This document shows, piece after piece, positions 1 to 8,788 of a stretch of DNA of 64,000 bases (positions are counted from its first letter, which is position 1; each line of letters opens with the position of its first letter). The position numbers and the translations under genes were made by a program. The DNA lies in the NCBI GenBank assembly GCA_014189435.1, contig CP050293.1, forward strand, positions 4,407,001 to 4,471,000, given 5' to 3'. Under the pieces are notes generated by a model. That model saw only the letters and a list, made by a program, of their open reading frames with translations. It was not told the DNA's origin and did no database searches. This stretch comes from Mesorhizobium loti (GTDB taxonomy: Bacteria > Pseudomonadota > Alphaproteobacteria > Rhizobiales > Rhizobiaceae).

Positions 1-795
1 GATGACCGGAGAGTGGATGGCGCCGGCCGAGAGGATGACCAGCGGCGCCTCGAATTTGCGAACCTGACCGTCCACGATGGCCAAAACGCCGATCGCCGTC
101 TTGCCATCGAAAAGCACCTTGTCCACCGTCGCCTGGCCGATGATGGTGAGGTTCGGCCGGTCACGGGCAGCTTCCAGATAGCCGTCATTGACCGACACGC
201 GCTTGCTGTCTCGACTGTTGATCGGGTAGGTGCAAGCCCCTTCGGCATCCGGAGCATTGAGATCGTCATGCCAGGGATGGCCGAGAGCCATCGCGCTTTG
301 GCGCATGGCCTTGTCGACATTTCCCCAGCTTTCGACGGGCGCGCGGTAGATCGGAATCGGGCCATTGCTGCCGTGAAAATTGGCCGCGATCGGGTCATCC
401 TCCAGGCGGCAGAAGAAGGGCAGCACGTCGGCTCCCGACCAGCCCTTGCATCCGATTTCCTCCCAGCGGTCGAAGGCATGGAGCACGCCGCGAATGGCAA
501 TTTGCCCATTGACGGAAGTCGAGCCACCAAGCCCCTTGCCGCGCCAGTAGACCCGATGCTCCTGCCGCTTCGTGCGGCGAGCCATCAGGTCGGAATACAT
601 GTATTGTTGCTGAAAACGATCGGGAAGCAGCAGGTTGAAGGGATTTGGACTCGCCATCTCAGAAGGTTGCTCGCCGCTCCGGTAGTCCGGCCCCGCTTCC
701 AGCAAAAGCACGGTCGTGGCCGCATCTTCGGTTAGCCGGGCGGCAAGAACAGCCCCGGCTGCGCCGGCTCCGACAACGATGACATCAAACGGCAT
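1..795 (-). CDS. GMC-family FAD oxidoreductase, N-terminal part (cut by window start)
   Basis: The 265 visible residues open with a dinucleotide-binding fold (DVIVVGAGAAGAVLAARL, residues 4-21), a ribose-binding Glu in LLLEAGPD (E33) and the GMC signature GKGLGGSTSVNG near residue 90. These are the marks of the glucose-methanol-choline family, which oxidises alcohols to aldehydes using FAD. The C-terminal half with the catalytic His lies outside the window, so substrate cannot be judged; annotation tools often call such proteins choline dehydrogenase. The ATG at 795 has GGGGAG about 7 nt upstream. The gene follows another flavoenzyme on the same strand after 330 bp and has a small inverted repeat just upstream, so it may have its own promoter. 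The family call is firm, the substrate unknown. Confidence 0.9.
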   Translation of the reverse strand, partial: MPFDVIVVGAGAAGAVLAARLTEDAATTVLLLEAGPDYRSGEQPSEMASPNPFNLLLPDRFQQQYMYSDLMARRTKRQEHRVYWRGKGLGGSTSVNGQIAIRGVLHAFDRWEEIGCKGWSGADVLPFFCRLEDDPIAANFHGSNGPIPIYRAPVESWGNVDKAMRQSAMALGHPWHDDLNAPDAEGACTYPINSRDSKRVSVNDGYLEAARDRPNLTIIGQATVDKVLFDGKTAIGVLAIVDGQVRKFEAPLVILSAGAIHSPVI

Positions 796-1125
796 GCCGC
801 ACTCCCCGGATTCGACCAATGCACGGCTGGCTCGACCGCGACATCATGTTGATGTCACCATTATCTGCCGGCATTCAGGGTCAGCGACGGACGCCGGAAC
901 CGACTACCTTAGCCGCCATTGCACGACGGCAAGATCACCATGATTTGTTTTATATGTAAATATGATTTCGTATATGAACCTTTCGGAAATGCTCCTTTTC
1001 TGTGTCCATCCTTGGGGAGATCGACGCACCGCCGAACCCATGGAACCCTCGCATCAAAATTCGTTCCAAGCGGGTTCTACCGGTCAACTCATGACCGCCG
1101 GATCGAACCTGAACCAGGAAGCCGA
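796..1125. other. Intergenic region upstream of the GMC oxidoreductase gene
   Basis: This 330-bp gap separates two minus-strand flavoenzyme genes. I see no convincing gene in it. It holds a perfect 7-bp inverted repeat (840-856) close to the GMC start and an AT-rich patch at about 939-980 with repeated TATATG/AAATATG words. That patch could supply a promoter for the GMC gene, although no clean -35/-10 pair stands out. Confidence 0.5.
840..856. promoter_or_regulatory. Inverted repeat GACATCA-N3-TGATGTC, candidate operator
   Basis: Two perfect 7-bp arms are separated by TGT. The repeat is centred about 53 bp upstream of the GMC oxidoreductase ATG, a position typical for a repressor or activator site. 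No regulator can be assigned to it from this window. Confidence 0.35.
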
Positions 1126-2250
1126 CTACGGCTGGGCCAAACGCGCCGGCGAAAGATCCCTCTCGGATAGTCCATTCGCGAGCAGGTCTGCAGGCAGGCG
1201 TCCCGAAACAATCAGGTCGGCTGCGGCACGGCCAAGGGCCGGGGCCATCATGATTCCATAACCGCCCTGGCCTGCAAGCCAGAAGAAGTCGGGCGCTGCG
1301 GCGTCGTAGCCCAGCACGGGCGCCTGGTCGGCTACGAAGGAGCGCAGACCCGCCCAGCGCTTTGCAATATGGCTGACGGTTGCCAGCGTCTCGCGCTGCA
1401 GCCAATCGACCAGCACTGCCACGTCCCATTCGTCAGGCTGGATATCCTGCGGTTCGATCGGCGTCTGGTCCCCCGGTGATGCCATGATCCTGCCGGCGTC
1501 CGGCTTGATGTAGGCATCGGCGGCAACGTAGTCGACGGCAGGCATTTTGGCGATGTCCAGCCCCGGAGGTCCGTCGACGATGATTGCGGTGCGCCGCTTC
1601 GCCACCAGCCCGATCGGGCCAGCGCCGGCCATGTCGCCGATCTCTCCAGCCCAGGCACCTGCCGCGTTGACGACAATTCGCCCTTTCACCGAGAAATCTC
1701 CAGCTGAGGCTTTCCAGAGGCCGTCGCGGCGATCCAGTTTCGTGATGCGCTTGCCGCAAAGGACGAGCCCGCCGCGCTGCCTGATGCCGCGCAGGAAACC
1801 CTGGTGGAGGGAGGCGACATCGATGTCCATGACGTCGCGTTCAAAGGCCGACGCCGCGACGCGTTCGCGGCGAAGCAACGGTGCCAAGGAGAGAGTGCCA
1901 GCCGCATCCAGTTTCCGGATTTCGTATCCGTCCGTCGACAGATCGAGGATCGGCGCCAGCAGGTCTTCCTCGCCGTGAGCTGCCACCGTCAACATGCCGC
2001 GTTGGGTCAGAAGCGGCCCGTCACAGAATTCAGCTGGCGGGTTCAGGAAGAAAGCCTGGCTTGTCTTGTTGATGCGTCGGACCGTGGCGACGCCATAGTT
2101 GGGTGTGAAGAGCGCGGCCGACCTTCCGGTACTGTGATAGCCGGGCGTCGATTCGGCCTCGATGAGCGCGACTGTCCCCAAGGCTGCGAGTTCATAGGCG
2201 GCGGCTGAGCCCGAGATGCCCGCGCCGATGACAAGATAGTCGTAGTCCAT
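1126..2250 (-). CDS. FAD-dependent oxidoreductase, DAO (D-amino acid/glycine oxidase) family
   Basis: A 374-residue protein with an N-terminal FAD fold (YLVIGAGISGSAAAYELA, residues 5-22), the DAO-family segment STGRSAALF after the ribose-binding Glu, VVNAAGAWAGEIG mid-protein, and a C-terminal LAGQGGYGIMMAPALG flavin contact. Length and architecture fit single-chain amine or amino-acid oxidases or dehydrogenases. Their usual chemistry is oxidation of a C-N bond of an amino acid or N-methyl compound to an imine, which then hydrolyses. No signal peptide is seen, so it is probably cytoplasmic. It diverges from an RpiR regulator that leads a peptide-type importer, so it may act on an imported amino acid or peptide product. 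The exact substrate is not evident. Confidence 0.85.
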   Translation of the reverse strand: MDYDYLVIGAGISGSAAAYELAALGTVALIEAESTPGYHSTGRSAALFTPNYGVATVRRINKTSQAFFLNPPAEFCDGPLLTQRGMLTVAAHGEEDLLAPILDLSTDGYEIRKLDAAGTLSLAPLLRRERVAASAFERDVMDIDVASLHQGFLRGIRQRGGLVLCGKRITKLDRRDGLWKASAGDFSVKGRIVVNAAGAWAGEIGDMAGAGPIGLVAKRRTAIIVDGPPGLDIAKMPAVDYVAADAYIKPDAGRIMASPGDQTPIEPQDIQPDEWDVAVLVDWLQRETLATVSHIAKRWAGLRSFVADQAPVLGYDAAAPDFFWLAGQGGYGIMMAPALGRAAADLIVSGRLPADLLANGLSERDLSPARLAQP

Positions 2251-2463
2251 GACGGCCTGGCCTTTGGCTTGCGTCTCTATCCAGGTGCCGCAGCACGCTG
2301 GACGGACGATCCTCCACTATCCGCGTTTGTTCTGGCGGTTCGATCCGGCGCTCTGTCGCCGCCGGCGCACAAGAGTGCAGTTCCAGTAGAAATGCAAGAA
2401 AACAAAAATATGTTGACACCATGTAAGATTTATAACTTTGTAGTCGGCGGAGGAGAATTGCGC
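2251..2463. promoter_or_regulatory. Divergent promoter region between the DAO oxidoreductase and the RpiR regulator
   Basis: These 213 bp lie between divergent starts. The right half (about 2390-2445) is clearly AT-rich in an otherwise GC-rich window and contains a TTGACA at 2413-2418. The best TATA-like word (TATAAC at 2431) is only 12 bp away, so I do not call a specific promoter. RpiR regulators commonly bind such divergent regions. Confidence 0.4.
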
Positions 2464-3348
2464 ATGATCGGTTCGGTTCGCCAAAGGCTGTCGGATTGCC
2501 TGGGCAGCGCGTCCAAGGCAGACAAGGCGATTGCGAGTTTCATGCTCGCCCAGCTGAACAGTCTGGCCTTTGAGACCGCCGGCAGCATTGCGAGCAAGGT
2601 GGAGGTCAGCGAACCGACCGTCGGACGGTTCTGCCGCTCCATCGGCTACACCAGCTTCAAGGATCTGAAGGATCATCTCAAACAGGATCTGGGCGACCGG
2701 CCGTGGCTGATCAGCGATCGGCTGCGCGATTTGCAGCGCCGAACGCTTGCCGGAGAAGACCAGCTGGCACGCGGGCTGCAGCTCGAAATAGCAGGCCTGG
2801 TTGCCGTCTATGAACTTGCCCACACGCCGGAATGGAAGCGTGTCGTCAAGCGCCTTGCCACGACACCCGCCATCTTCGTCTCCGGTTTCCAGACCGAGCG
2901 CGGCGTTGCACAGACCTTCGTCAATCAGTTGCAGTATCTGCGCGACCGCGTCCATCTTCTCGATCTGGCCGGCGGCAATTTCAGCGAACTTCTGGCCTCC
3001 GACACCAAGCAGTCCTGCCTCGTTCTCTTCGAGGCCAAGCGCTACTCGCGCATGGCACGCCTGCTGGCGCAGGAGGCGCGAGGGCTCGGCATACCGACCA
3101 CCCTGATCACCGACGCCTTCTGTGACTGGGGTCGCGAACTGGTCGACGAGATGTTCGTGGTCCCGACGGAATTCAATCTGTTCTGGGAATCGACCGCCCA
3201 GATGGCGAGCCTGACAAACCTGCTCGTCAACGGCGTGTTCATCGAGCTTGGCCCCGAGGTGGAGCAGCGCATGAATGAGGTATCGCGCCTCTACAGCCGC
3301 TTCACTGGATATGTCGGCGACCCGACCGGGCCCTCGATGGGGGACTAA
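2464..3348 (+). CDS. RpiR-family transcriptional regulator (HTH plus SIS domain)
   Basis: Read from the ATG at 2464, which has GGAGGAG 8 nt upstream, the protein has 294 residues, the usual RpiR length; the open frame continues further upstream but without family similarity. The N-terminus carries the RpiR helix-turn-helix (VSEPTVGRFCRSIGYTSFKDL, about residues 49-68). The C-terminal half is a SIS sugar-isomerase fold used for ligand sensing. RpiR proteins regulate catabolic genes in response to phosphosugars or related metabolites. Only 48 bp separate it from the binding-protein gene downstream, so it is probably the first gene of the importer operon and controls both directions from the shared upstream region. 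Confidence 0.88.
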   Translation: MIGSVRQRLSDCLGSASKADKAIASFMLAQLNSLAFETAGSIASKVEVSEPTVGRFCRSIGYTSFKDLKDHLKQDLGDRPWLISDRLRDLQRRTLAGEDQLARGLQLEIAGLVAVYELAHTPEWKRVVKRLATTPAIFVSGFQTERGVAQTFVNQLQYLRDRVHLLDLAGGNFSELLASDTKQSCLVLFEAKRYSRMARLLAQEARGLGIPTTLITDAFCDWGRELVDEMFVVPTEFNLFWESTAQMASLTNLLVNGVFIELGPEVEQRMNEVSRLYSRFTGYVGDPTGPSMGD

Positions 3349-3396
3349 TCCGAGACCTACCGCGGCCCAACAACCAAAACAAAAGGGAACAATGAC

Positions 3397-4983
3397 ATGC
3401 GTACCATGACCAAGGCATTTCTCTCAGGCTCGGCGCTTCTGTCCGCCGGACTTTTCATGACGAGCCTGCCGTCGACGGCGATGGCCCAGGAAGCGACATT
3501 CGCGCTTCCTGCCGGTGAACTCGGCGCGACCTCGTACAATCCGGTCACCTCCAGCAACCTCAATTCGGCGACGTCGCTCATCTACGACCGGCTGATCGAG
3601 CAGGATGCCGACCAGTCGTTCCACCCGCATCTGGCCACGTCATGGCAGGAAAGCCCTGACGGCATGACCTGGGAGTTCAAGCTGCATCCCGACGTCAAAT
3701 TCCATGACGGCGAGCCATTCAACGCCGAGACGATCGCAGCCTGGATCCCGACTTTTGCCGGCACGGAAAATGCCTTCATGGTCGAGGCAATCGACAAGGT
3801 CGTGGTCGTCGATCCGTTGACCGTCAAATTCGTCATGAAGCGGCCGGAGCCGAACATGCTGTACAACCTCGCCAGCTCCTTCATGGGCGTGCCCAGCCCC
3901 AAATCCTACAAGGCGCTGGGTAAGGACTACGGCGTGACCACCGCTGTCGGCACGGGACCATTCAAGCTGGAAAGCTTCTCGATAGGGCTTGAGACAGTCT
4001 TGGTCCGCAATGACGATTACGCTTGGGATTCGGACTTGTCGGTCAACCAGGGCGCGGCGAAGATCGCCAAGATCACCTTCCGTGAGATTCCCGATCAGTC
4101 GACCGCATTCCTCGAATTGAAGACAGGCGGCGTCGACGTGCTGCTTGGCGTGCCCACCGATTTCCTGTCTATCATCAAGAGCGAAAAGGCCGCCACCATC
4201 ATCACCATGCCTGGAACCGGCATCAATTACATGCCGATCAATACGTCCGTGGCACCATTCACCGACATCAAGGTCCGCCAGGCCACAGCCTTGGCGATCA
4301 ACCAGAAGGCCATCCTCGACAGCGTCTATGCCGGCGTCGGCCAGGAAGCACACAACTTCCTGATCAGCTCGCTTCCTGAATCCCAGGTCAAGCCCGGCCT
4401 CGACGTCAGTTTCGACCTGGCCAAGGCCAATGCGCTGCTCGACGAAGCCGGATGGAAAAGGGCCGACGACGGCGTGCGCGCCAAGGACGGCCAACCGCTG
4501 AAGGTCAAGCTCTTCACGCAAAACGATACGGAGTTCAAGCGGCTTACCCAGGTCGTGCAGGCGCAGCTCAAGGATATCGGCATGGATGCCGAGATCACCG
4601 TGCTCGATTCCAGCACGATCCGCGACGAGTACAAGAAGAACAACCATCAGCTCGCCGTGCGCGGCTACGACTGGAACAACGCCGACATCCTCGACTGGTT
4701 CTTCAGCGGCGCGCGGCTCGGCTACCCGAACATCTCGATGTGGAAAGACGCCAAATCCGACGAACTGAACAAGACCGCCATGACCAACTCGAAGACTTCG
4801 GCCGAGCGGATCGCGAATTTCAGGACCTATCACGAATATCTTCTGTCCCAGTTCCTGTTCGTGCCGATCTACCAGCCGGCAACCAATATCGCCTTCAACC
4901 CCAAGACGGTGAGCGTTCCAGAAAAGGTGCGCGGCCCGCGTTTCCGGTCGCAGACCATCATGGACATGCAGGTCCTGCAGTAA
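3397..4983 (+). CDS. ABC transporter substrate-binding protein, peptide/opine/nickel type (SBP_bac_5)
   Basis: A 528-residue periplasmic binding protein. Residues 1-30 form a Sec signal peptide ending in TAMA before QEATF. The body shows family 5 landmarks such as PHLATSWQESPDGMTWEFKL (the YxFxLR-like region), FNAETIAAW and GTGPFKL. It should capture a small peptide or related amide and deliver it to the two permeases that follow. RBS-like AAAGGGAA precedes the ATG. Transport class is clear, but the ligand cannot be read from sequence, and rhizobial members bind di- and oligopeptides, opines or sugars. The neighbouring M81 hydrolase suggests a peptide-like cargo. Confidence 0.9.
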   Translation: MRTMTKAFLSGSALLSAGLFMTSLPSTAMAQEATFALPAGELGATSYNPVTSSNLNSATSLIYDRLIEQDADQSFHPHLATSWQESPDGMTWEFKLHPDVKFHDGEPFNAETIAAWIPTFAGTENAFMVEAIDKVVVVDPLTVKFVMKRPEPNMLYNLASSFMGVPSPKSYKALGKDYGVTTAVGTGPFKLESFSIGLETVLVRNDDYAWDSDLSVNQGAAKIAKITFREIPDQSTAFLELKTGGVDVLLGVPTDFLSIIKSEKAATIITMPGTGINYMPINTSVAPFTDIKVRQATALAINQKAILDSVYAGVGQEAHNFLISSLPESQVKPGLDVSFDLAKANALLDEAGWKRADDGVRAKDGQPLKVKLFTQNDTEFKRLTQVVQAQLKDIGMDAEITVLDSSTIRDEYKKNNHQLAVRGYDWNNADILDWFFSGARLGYPNISMWKDAKSDELNKTAMTNSKTSAERIANFRTYHEYLLSQFLFVPIYQPATNIAFNPKTVSVPEKVRGPRFRSQTIMDMQVLQ

Positions 4984-4985
4984 CC

Positions 4986-5000
4986 AGCGCTACCGGCGCT
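4986..5000 (+). other. Intercistronic hairpin AGCGC-loop-GCGCT
   Basis: A 5-bp GC stem with a TACCG loop directly follows the stop codon of the binding-protein gene and precedes the permease RBS (GGAGGAG). Such hairpins often protect the upstream mRNA 3' end, so that the binding protein is made in excess over the membrane parts. Short stem, so only suggestive. Confidence 0.3.
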
Positions 5001-5031
5001 TGACCAACAGTGAAGCACCGGAGGAGCCGGG

Positions 5032-5961
5032 ATGATCATCAAATACACGCTGCAACGTCTGCTGATGCTCATTCCGGTGTCCCTGTCGATTTCGGTCGTA
5101 ATCTTCCTGGTCGTTCATCTCCTGCCCGGTGATCCGATCGACAACCTCATGCGCGTCGGCTCGTCTCCGGAGGACCGGCTCGCAATGACCGTGAAATACG
5201 GGCTCGACCGGACGCTGGTCGAGCAATACCTGCTGTGGATCAGGAGCATCCTGAGCGGAGATTTCGGCGAGGCAATCGTACTGCGCCGCCCGGTTTCGGC
5301 CCTGATCCGGCAGAACCTGCCCTACAGCCTGACACTTGGCGCCCTGGCCTTCGCCTTCTCTTCGATCGTCGGCATGATCGCCGGCACCGTCTCCGCGGTT
5401 GCCAAGAACCCGATCGTGGAACAGGTGGTCAAGGCTTTCATCCTGCTCGGTTCGACGGTGCCCAGCTTCTGGCTGGCGCTGCTGATGATCCTGCTGTTTT
5501 CGGTGACGCTCGGCTGGTTTCCGGTCTCCGGCGCCAAGACCTGGACGGCTCTTGTCCTTCCGGTCCTCACGATCGGTTTCGGCGGCGTCGCGCTGGTGGC
5601 CCGTGTCACCCGCGTGGCGCTGGTCGAGATCGCACGCCAGGATTTTGTCACGCTTTTGCACGCGAAGGGGCTGTCCCGCTCGACCATCCTGTTTCGCCAT
5701 CTGCTGCCGCACGCCTTTCTGCCGGTCGTCACGATCCTGGCCCTGCGCATTGGCTGGATCCTCGGCGGCGCGGTCACCGTCGAATTCGTTTTCGGCCGGC
5801 CCGGCCTCGGCAGCCTGCTTATCCGTGCGCTCGGTCAGCGCGATTATCCCGTCGTGCAGGGATGCCTGCTCATGCTGGCACTTGCCGTGATGCTCGGAAC
5901 GCTGATCGGCGACGTCGCCCAGGCCGCACTGGACCCCCGTGTCAGGGAAGCCACCACATGA
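5032..5961 (+). CDS. ABC transporter permease, DppB/OppB type
   Basis: A 309-residue inner-membrane protein starting MIIKYTLQRLLMLIPVSLSI, the typical DppB opening (a short basic segment, then the first membrane span), with about six hydrophobic spans. The loop GLSRSTILFRHLLPHAFLPVV is the EAA-type coupling motif that docks on the ATPase. The periplasmic loop containing HLLPGDPIDNLM between spans 1 and 2 is also family-typical. GGAGGAG precedes the ATG. Its stop overlaps the next permease start by ATGA, indicating translational coupling. It forms the heterodimeric channel of the importer with the next gene. Confidence 0.92.
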   Translation: MIIKYTLQRLLMLIPVSLSISVVIFLVVHLLPGDPIDNLMRVGSSPEDRLAMTVKYGLDRTLVEQYLLWIRSILSGDFGEAIVLRRPVSALIRQNLPYSLTLGALAFAFSSIVGMIAGTVSAVAKNPIVEQVVKAFILLGSTVPSFWLALLMILLFSVTLGWFPVSGAKTWTALVLPVLTIGFGGVALVARVTRVALVEIARQDFVTLLHAKGLSRSTILFRHLLPHAFLPVVTILALRIGWILGGAVTVEFVFGRPGLGSLLIRALGQRDYPVVQGCLLMLALAVMLGTLIGDVAQAALDPRVREATT

Positions 5962-6809
5962 ACGCATTGGCTCAATCCGGCGTCGGTCGCGCCTTCACCA
6001 CGCCGCTCGGCCTGTTTTCGGGCGGCTATATCCTGATCCTCCTGGTGGTCGCGCTGACCGCGCCATGGATCACGCCCTTCGATGTCACCATCCAGGATCT
6101 GGCCAACAGCAACGCCGCGCCGGGTTGGCCGCATCTGATGGGCACCGATGAATTCGGCCGCGATGTCCTCTCGCGCGTCATGTACGGCGCACGCACCTCG
6201 CTGTCGGTCAGCGCAACAGCCATCGGTTTCTCGATGATCGTGGGGATGGCGCTCGGCGCCGCCGCCGGCTATTTCGGTGGCCTCTTCGAACGCGCCGTGA
6301 TGACGGTCGTCGATCTGACATGGTCGTTTCCCGACATCCTGATCGCGCTCATGCTGGTGGCGATCATCGGCCCCGGCCTGTCCAGCACGATGTTCGCCAT
6401 AGCCGTCGCCTACCTGGCGCAATTCACCCGGCTGACCCGGGCGCAAATCGTCCAGCTGAAGCGCGAGACGTTCATTGAGGCAACCATCAACCTGGGTGCC
6501 ACGCCCGCCCACATCCTGTCGCGCCACCTGCTGCCTAACGCCGTTGCGCCAGTCATCGTGGTCGGCATGCTCGCCATCGGCGACGGCATCATCCTGGAGG
6601 CGACGCTCGGCTTCTTCGGCCTTGGCGCGCAGCCACCCACGCCAAGCTGGGGTGCCATGATGAGCAGCGGCACCGCGCAGCTTTTCCTGGCACCTTGGGT
6701 CATCATCTTTCCCGGCCTCGTCGTTGCCGCAACCGTGATTGCCATCAACCTGTTCGGTGATGCGTTGATCCGGGCACTCGACATCCGCGAACGGCTGCGC
6801 GGAACATGA
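5958..6809 (+). CDS. ABC transporter permease, DppC/OppC type
   Basis: A 283-residue inner-membrane permease. The start at 5958 is chosen because it gives an ATGA overlap with the upstream permease and a family-typical length; the frame is open much further upstream as a GC-rich artefact. The family hallmarks HLMGTDEFGRDVLSRVMYGA and the coupling loop NLGATPAHILSRHLLPN are present, as is GLGAQPPTPSWGAMM near the end, which is characteristic of DppC. About six membrane spans are seen. It partners with the preceding DppB-type protein and also overlaps the next gene by ATGA. Confidence 0.92.
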   Translation: MNALAQSGVGRAFTTPLGLFSGGYILILLVVALTAPWITPFDVTIQDLANSNAAPGWPHLMGTDEFGRDVLSRVMYGARTSLSVSATAIGFSMIVGMALGAAAGYFGGLFERAVMTVVDLTWSFPDILIALMLVAIIGPGLSSTMFAIAVAYLAQFTRLTRAQIVQLKRETFIEATINLGATPAHILSRHLLPNAVAPVIVVGMLAIGDGIILEATLGFFGLGAQPPTPSWGAMMSSGTAQLFLAPWVIIFPGLVVAATVIAINLFGDALIRALDIRERLRGT

Positions 6810-7765
6810 GCACGATCCTGAAAGTAGAAGCTCTGCGCGTTGCGATCGGCGCACTCACGCCATTGTCCAGCGTATCTTTTTCGCTCAAAAAAGGTGAGAC
6901 GCTGGGACTGGTTGGCGAATCCGGATCGGGAAAATCGTTGACCGCCATGGCCATCATGGGGCTGCTGCCGCTGATCGGCGGGCGCATCACCGGCGGCTCG
7001 GTGGTCTTTGACGGCGGCGATTTGACCACTTTGCCTGAACCGGCCTACCGGAAACTGCGTGGTGGCCGCATTGGCCTGATCACGCAGAATCCGATGACGT
7101 CGCTCGACCCTCTGAAAAAGGTCGGACCGCAGATCGATGTCGTGGCACGGCTGCATCTTGGCCTGGACAAATCCGCCGCACGCAACCGCACCGTCGAACT
7201 GCTTGGCGAACTGCGGATTCCGGAACCGGCTTCCATCTATCACCTTTACCCCCACCAATTGTCCGGCGGCATGAAGCAGCGCATCGTCATCGCCATGGCG
7301 CTTGCCGCCGACCCTGACCTGCTGATCGCCGATGAACCGACCACAGCGCTGGACGTCACCGTCCAGGCGCAGATCATCCGATTGTTGAGCGACCTGATCC
7401 GCGACCGGGGTCTAAGCATGGTGCTGATTACCCACGATATGAGCGTTGTTGCCCAAGCCTGCGACAAGGTCGTTGTGATGTATGCCGGGACCGCGGTCGA
7501 ATACGGAACGGTCGCGGCGATTTTCGATGATCCGCGCCATCCCTATACAAAGGCACTGATCGGCTGCATCCCGCGCGGATTGGCGGGTGCACAGCGCTTG
7601 AAGGGTATCGAGGGTACCGTCCCAAGCGTCGCCCACTATCCGCAGGGTTGCCGCTTTCATCCGCGTTGCCCGCGTGCCGAGGCAATCTGCGCTGCCGTGT
7701 CGCCACCTTTCATAGCCAGCCGTGATGGCGCTGCCGCATGCCATTTTGCAGGAGCGGTCGGATGA
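6806..7765 (+). CDS. ABC transporter ATP-binding protein, DppD/OppD type
   Basis: A 319-residue ATPase with Walker A GESGSGKS (37-44), Q-loop [10 protein letters not shown], signature LSGGMKQR (152-158) and Walker B LLIADEP (172-178) followed by the switch His in [11 protein letters not shown]. The C-terminal extension [15 protein letters not shown] has the Cys pattern of the oligopeptide-transporter C-terminal domain, which can hold an Fe-S cluster in Dpp-type ATPases. Overlaps of 4 bp on both sides couple its translation to the permease and to the second ATPase, with which it should form the nucleotide-binding heterodimer. Confidence 0.93.
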   Translation: MSTILKVEALRVAIGALTPLSSVSFSLKKGETLGLVGESGSGKSLTAMAIMGLLPLIGGRITGGSVVFDGGDLTTLPEPAYRKLRGGRIGLITQNPMTSLDPLKKVGPQIDVVARLHLGLDKSAARNRTVELLGELRIPEPASIYHLYPHQLSGGMKQRIVIAMALAADPDLLIADEPTTALDVTVQAQIIRLLSDLIRDRGLSMVLITHDMSVVAQACDKVVVMYAGTAVEYGTVAAIFDDPRHPYTKALIGCIPRGLAGAQRLKGIEGTVPSVAHYPQGCRFHPRCPRAEAICAAVSPPFIASRDGAAACHFAGAVG

Positions 7766-8721
7766 GTGCGTTCCTGGAAGTCAGCAGCCTGTCCAAACGA
7801 TACAGCAGCAAGCGCGGCCTGTTCGGCGCGGCCCGCTCGATGTACGCGGTCAACGACGTGTCGTTCCGGATGACGAAGGGCCGGGTTGTCGGCGTCGTCG
7901 GTGAATCTGGCTGTGGAAAATCCACGCTCGCACGCCTCATCCTGCGCCTGATCGAGCCATCGAGCGGTGCGGTCCGTTTCGATGGGCTGGATTTGCTGAA
8001 GCAGCGCCCGCGCGAGATGCGCCGTCTGCGCGCCCGCATGCAGATGGTGTTCCAGGACCCCTATTCGGCGATCGACCCTCGCTACACCGTTGCCGACGCG
8101 GTGATGGAGCCGTTCCAGATCCAGGGGGTACGCCTTTCGTCAGCCGCGAGATCCGACATGATCAGCGGCTTGCTGACCATGGTCGGGCTCAACCCTCAGA
8201 CAGCATCGAGCTACCCGCATCAGCTGTCGGGCGGCCAGAAGCAGCGCATCGGCATCGCCCGTGCGCTTGCGCTGAAGCCCGCGCTTCTGGTGCTGGACGA
8301 ACCGACGGCCTCGCTGGACGTCTCGATCCAGGCCCAGATCGTTGGCCTGCTCGAACGGCTGCAGGAAGAGATGAGCCTGACCTACCTGTTCATTTCCCAT
8401 GACCTCGCGCTGGTAAAGTATTTCTGCGACGAAGTGCTGGTGATGTATCTCGGCCGCGTCGTCGAGGCATTGCCCGATACCGACGCGCCGGCGCGCCATC
8501 CCTATACCAGAACGCTGCTCGACAGCACGTTCCAGCCCGATCCGAAGCTGCGCCGCCGGATCGAGCCCCTGGTCGGAGAGGTGCCGAGCCCCTTCGATCT
8601 TGGGCCGGGCTGCACCTTCGCGGCGCGCTGCCCAAGGGCGAGCGAACGTTGCCGGGTGGAGACGCCGCTCCTGGCCGCTTCCGGAGGAGGCCACGCCGTA
8701 GCCTGCCACCATCCGGACTGA
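7762..8721 (+). CDS. ABC transporter ATP-binding protein, DppF/OppF type
   Basis: A 319-residue ATPase read from the ATG at 7762, which overlaps the previous stop as ATGA and follows GGAGCGG; an in-frame start 24 nt earlier is possible but less likely. Walker A is GESGCGKS (47-54), the Q-loop VFQDPYSAIDPR is typical for DppF, the signature is LSGGQKQR (155-162) and Walker B is LLVLDEP. A C-terminal CTFAARCPRASERC again shows the spaced cysteines of this subfamily. It completes a five-gene importer with the four genes upstream. Confidence 0.93.
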   Translation: MSAFLEVSSLSKRYSSKRGLFGAARSMYAVNDVSFRMTKGRVVGVVGESGCGKSTLARLILRLIEPSSGAVRFDGLDLLKQRPREMRRLRARMQMVFQDPYSAIDPRYTVADAVMEPFQIQGVRLSSAARSDMISGLLTMVGLNPQTASSYPHQLSGGQKQRIGIARALALKPALLVLDEPTASLDVSIQAQIVGLLERLQEEMSLTYLFISHDLALVKYFCDEVLVMYLGRVVEALPDTDAPARHPYTRTLLDSTFQPDPKLRRRIEPLVGEVPSPFDLGPGCTFAARCPRASERCRVETPLLAASGGGHAVACHHPD

Positions 8722-8788
8722 TCCACGCGCCGAATTGCCGCCCCTTTGCGGTTGCCGCGCCCGAACCCATGCATCCCTGGAGCAACTT

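Noticed and set aside
2413..2436. TTGACA plus TATAAC as a sigma-70 promoter for RpiR
   Set aside because: The spacing is only 12 bp, well short of the 16-18 bp needed. The region was listed as a promoter region without naming boxes.
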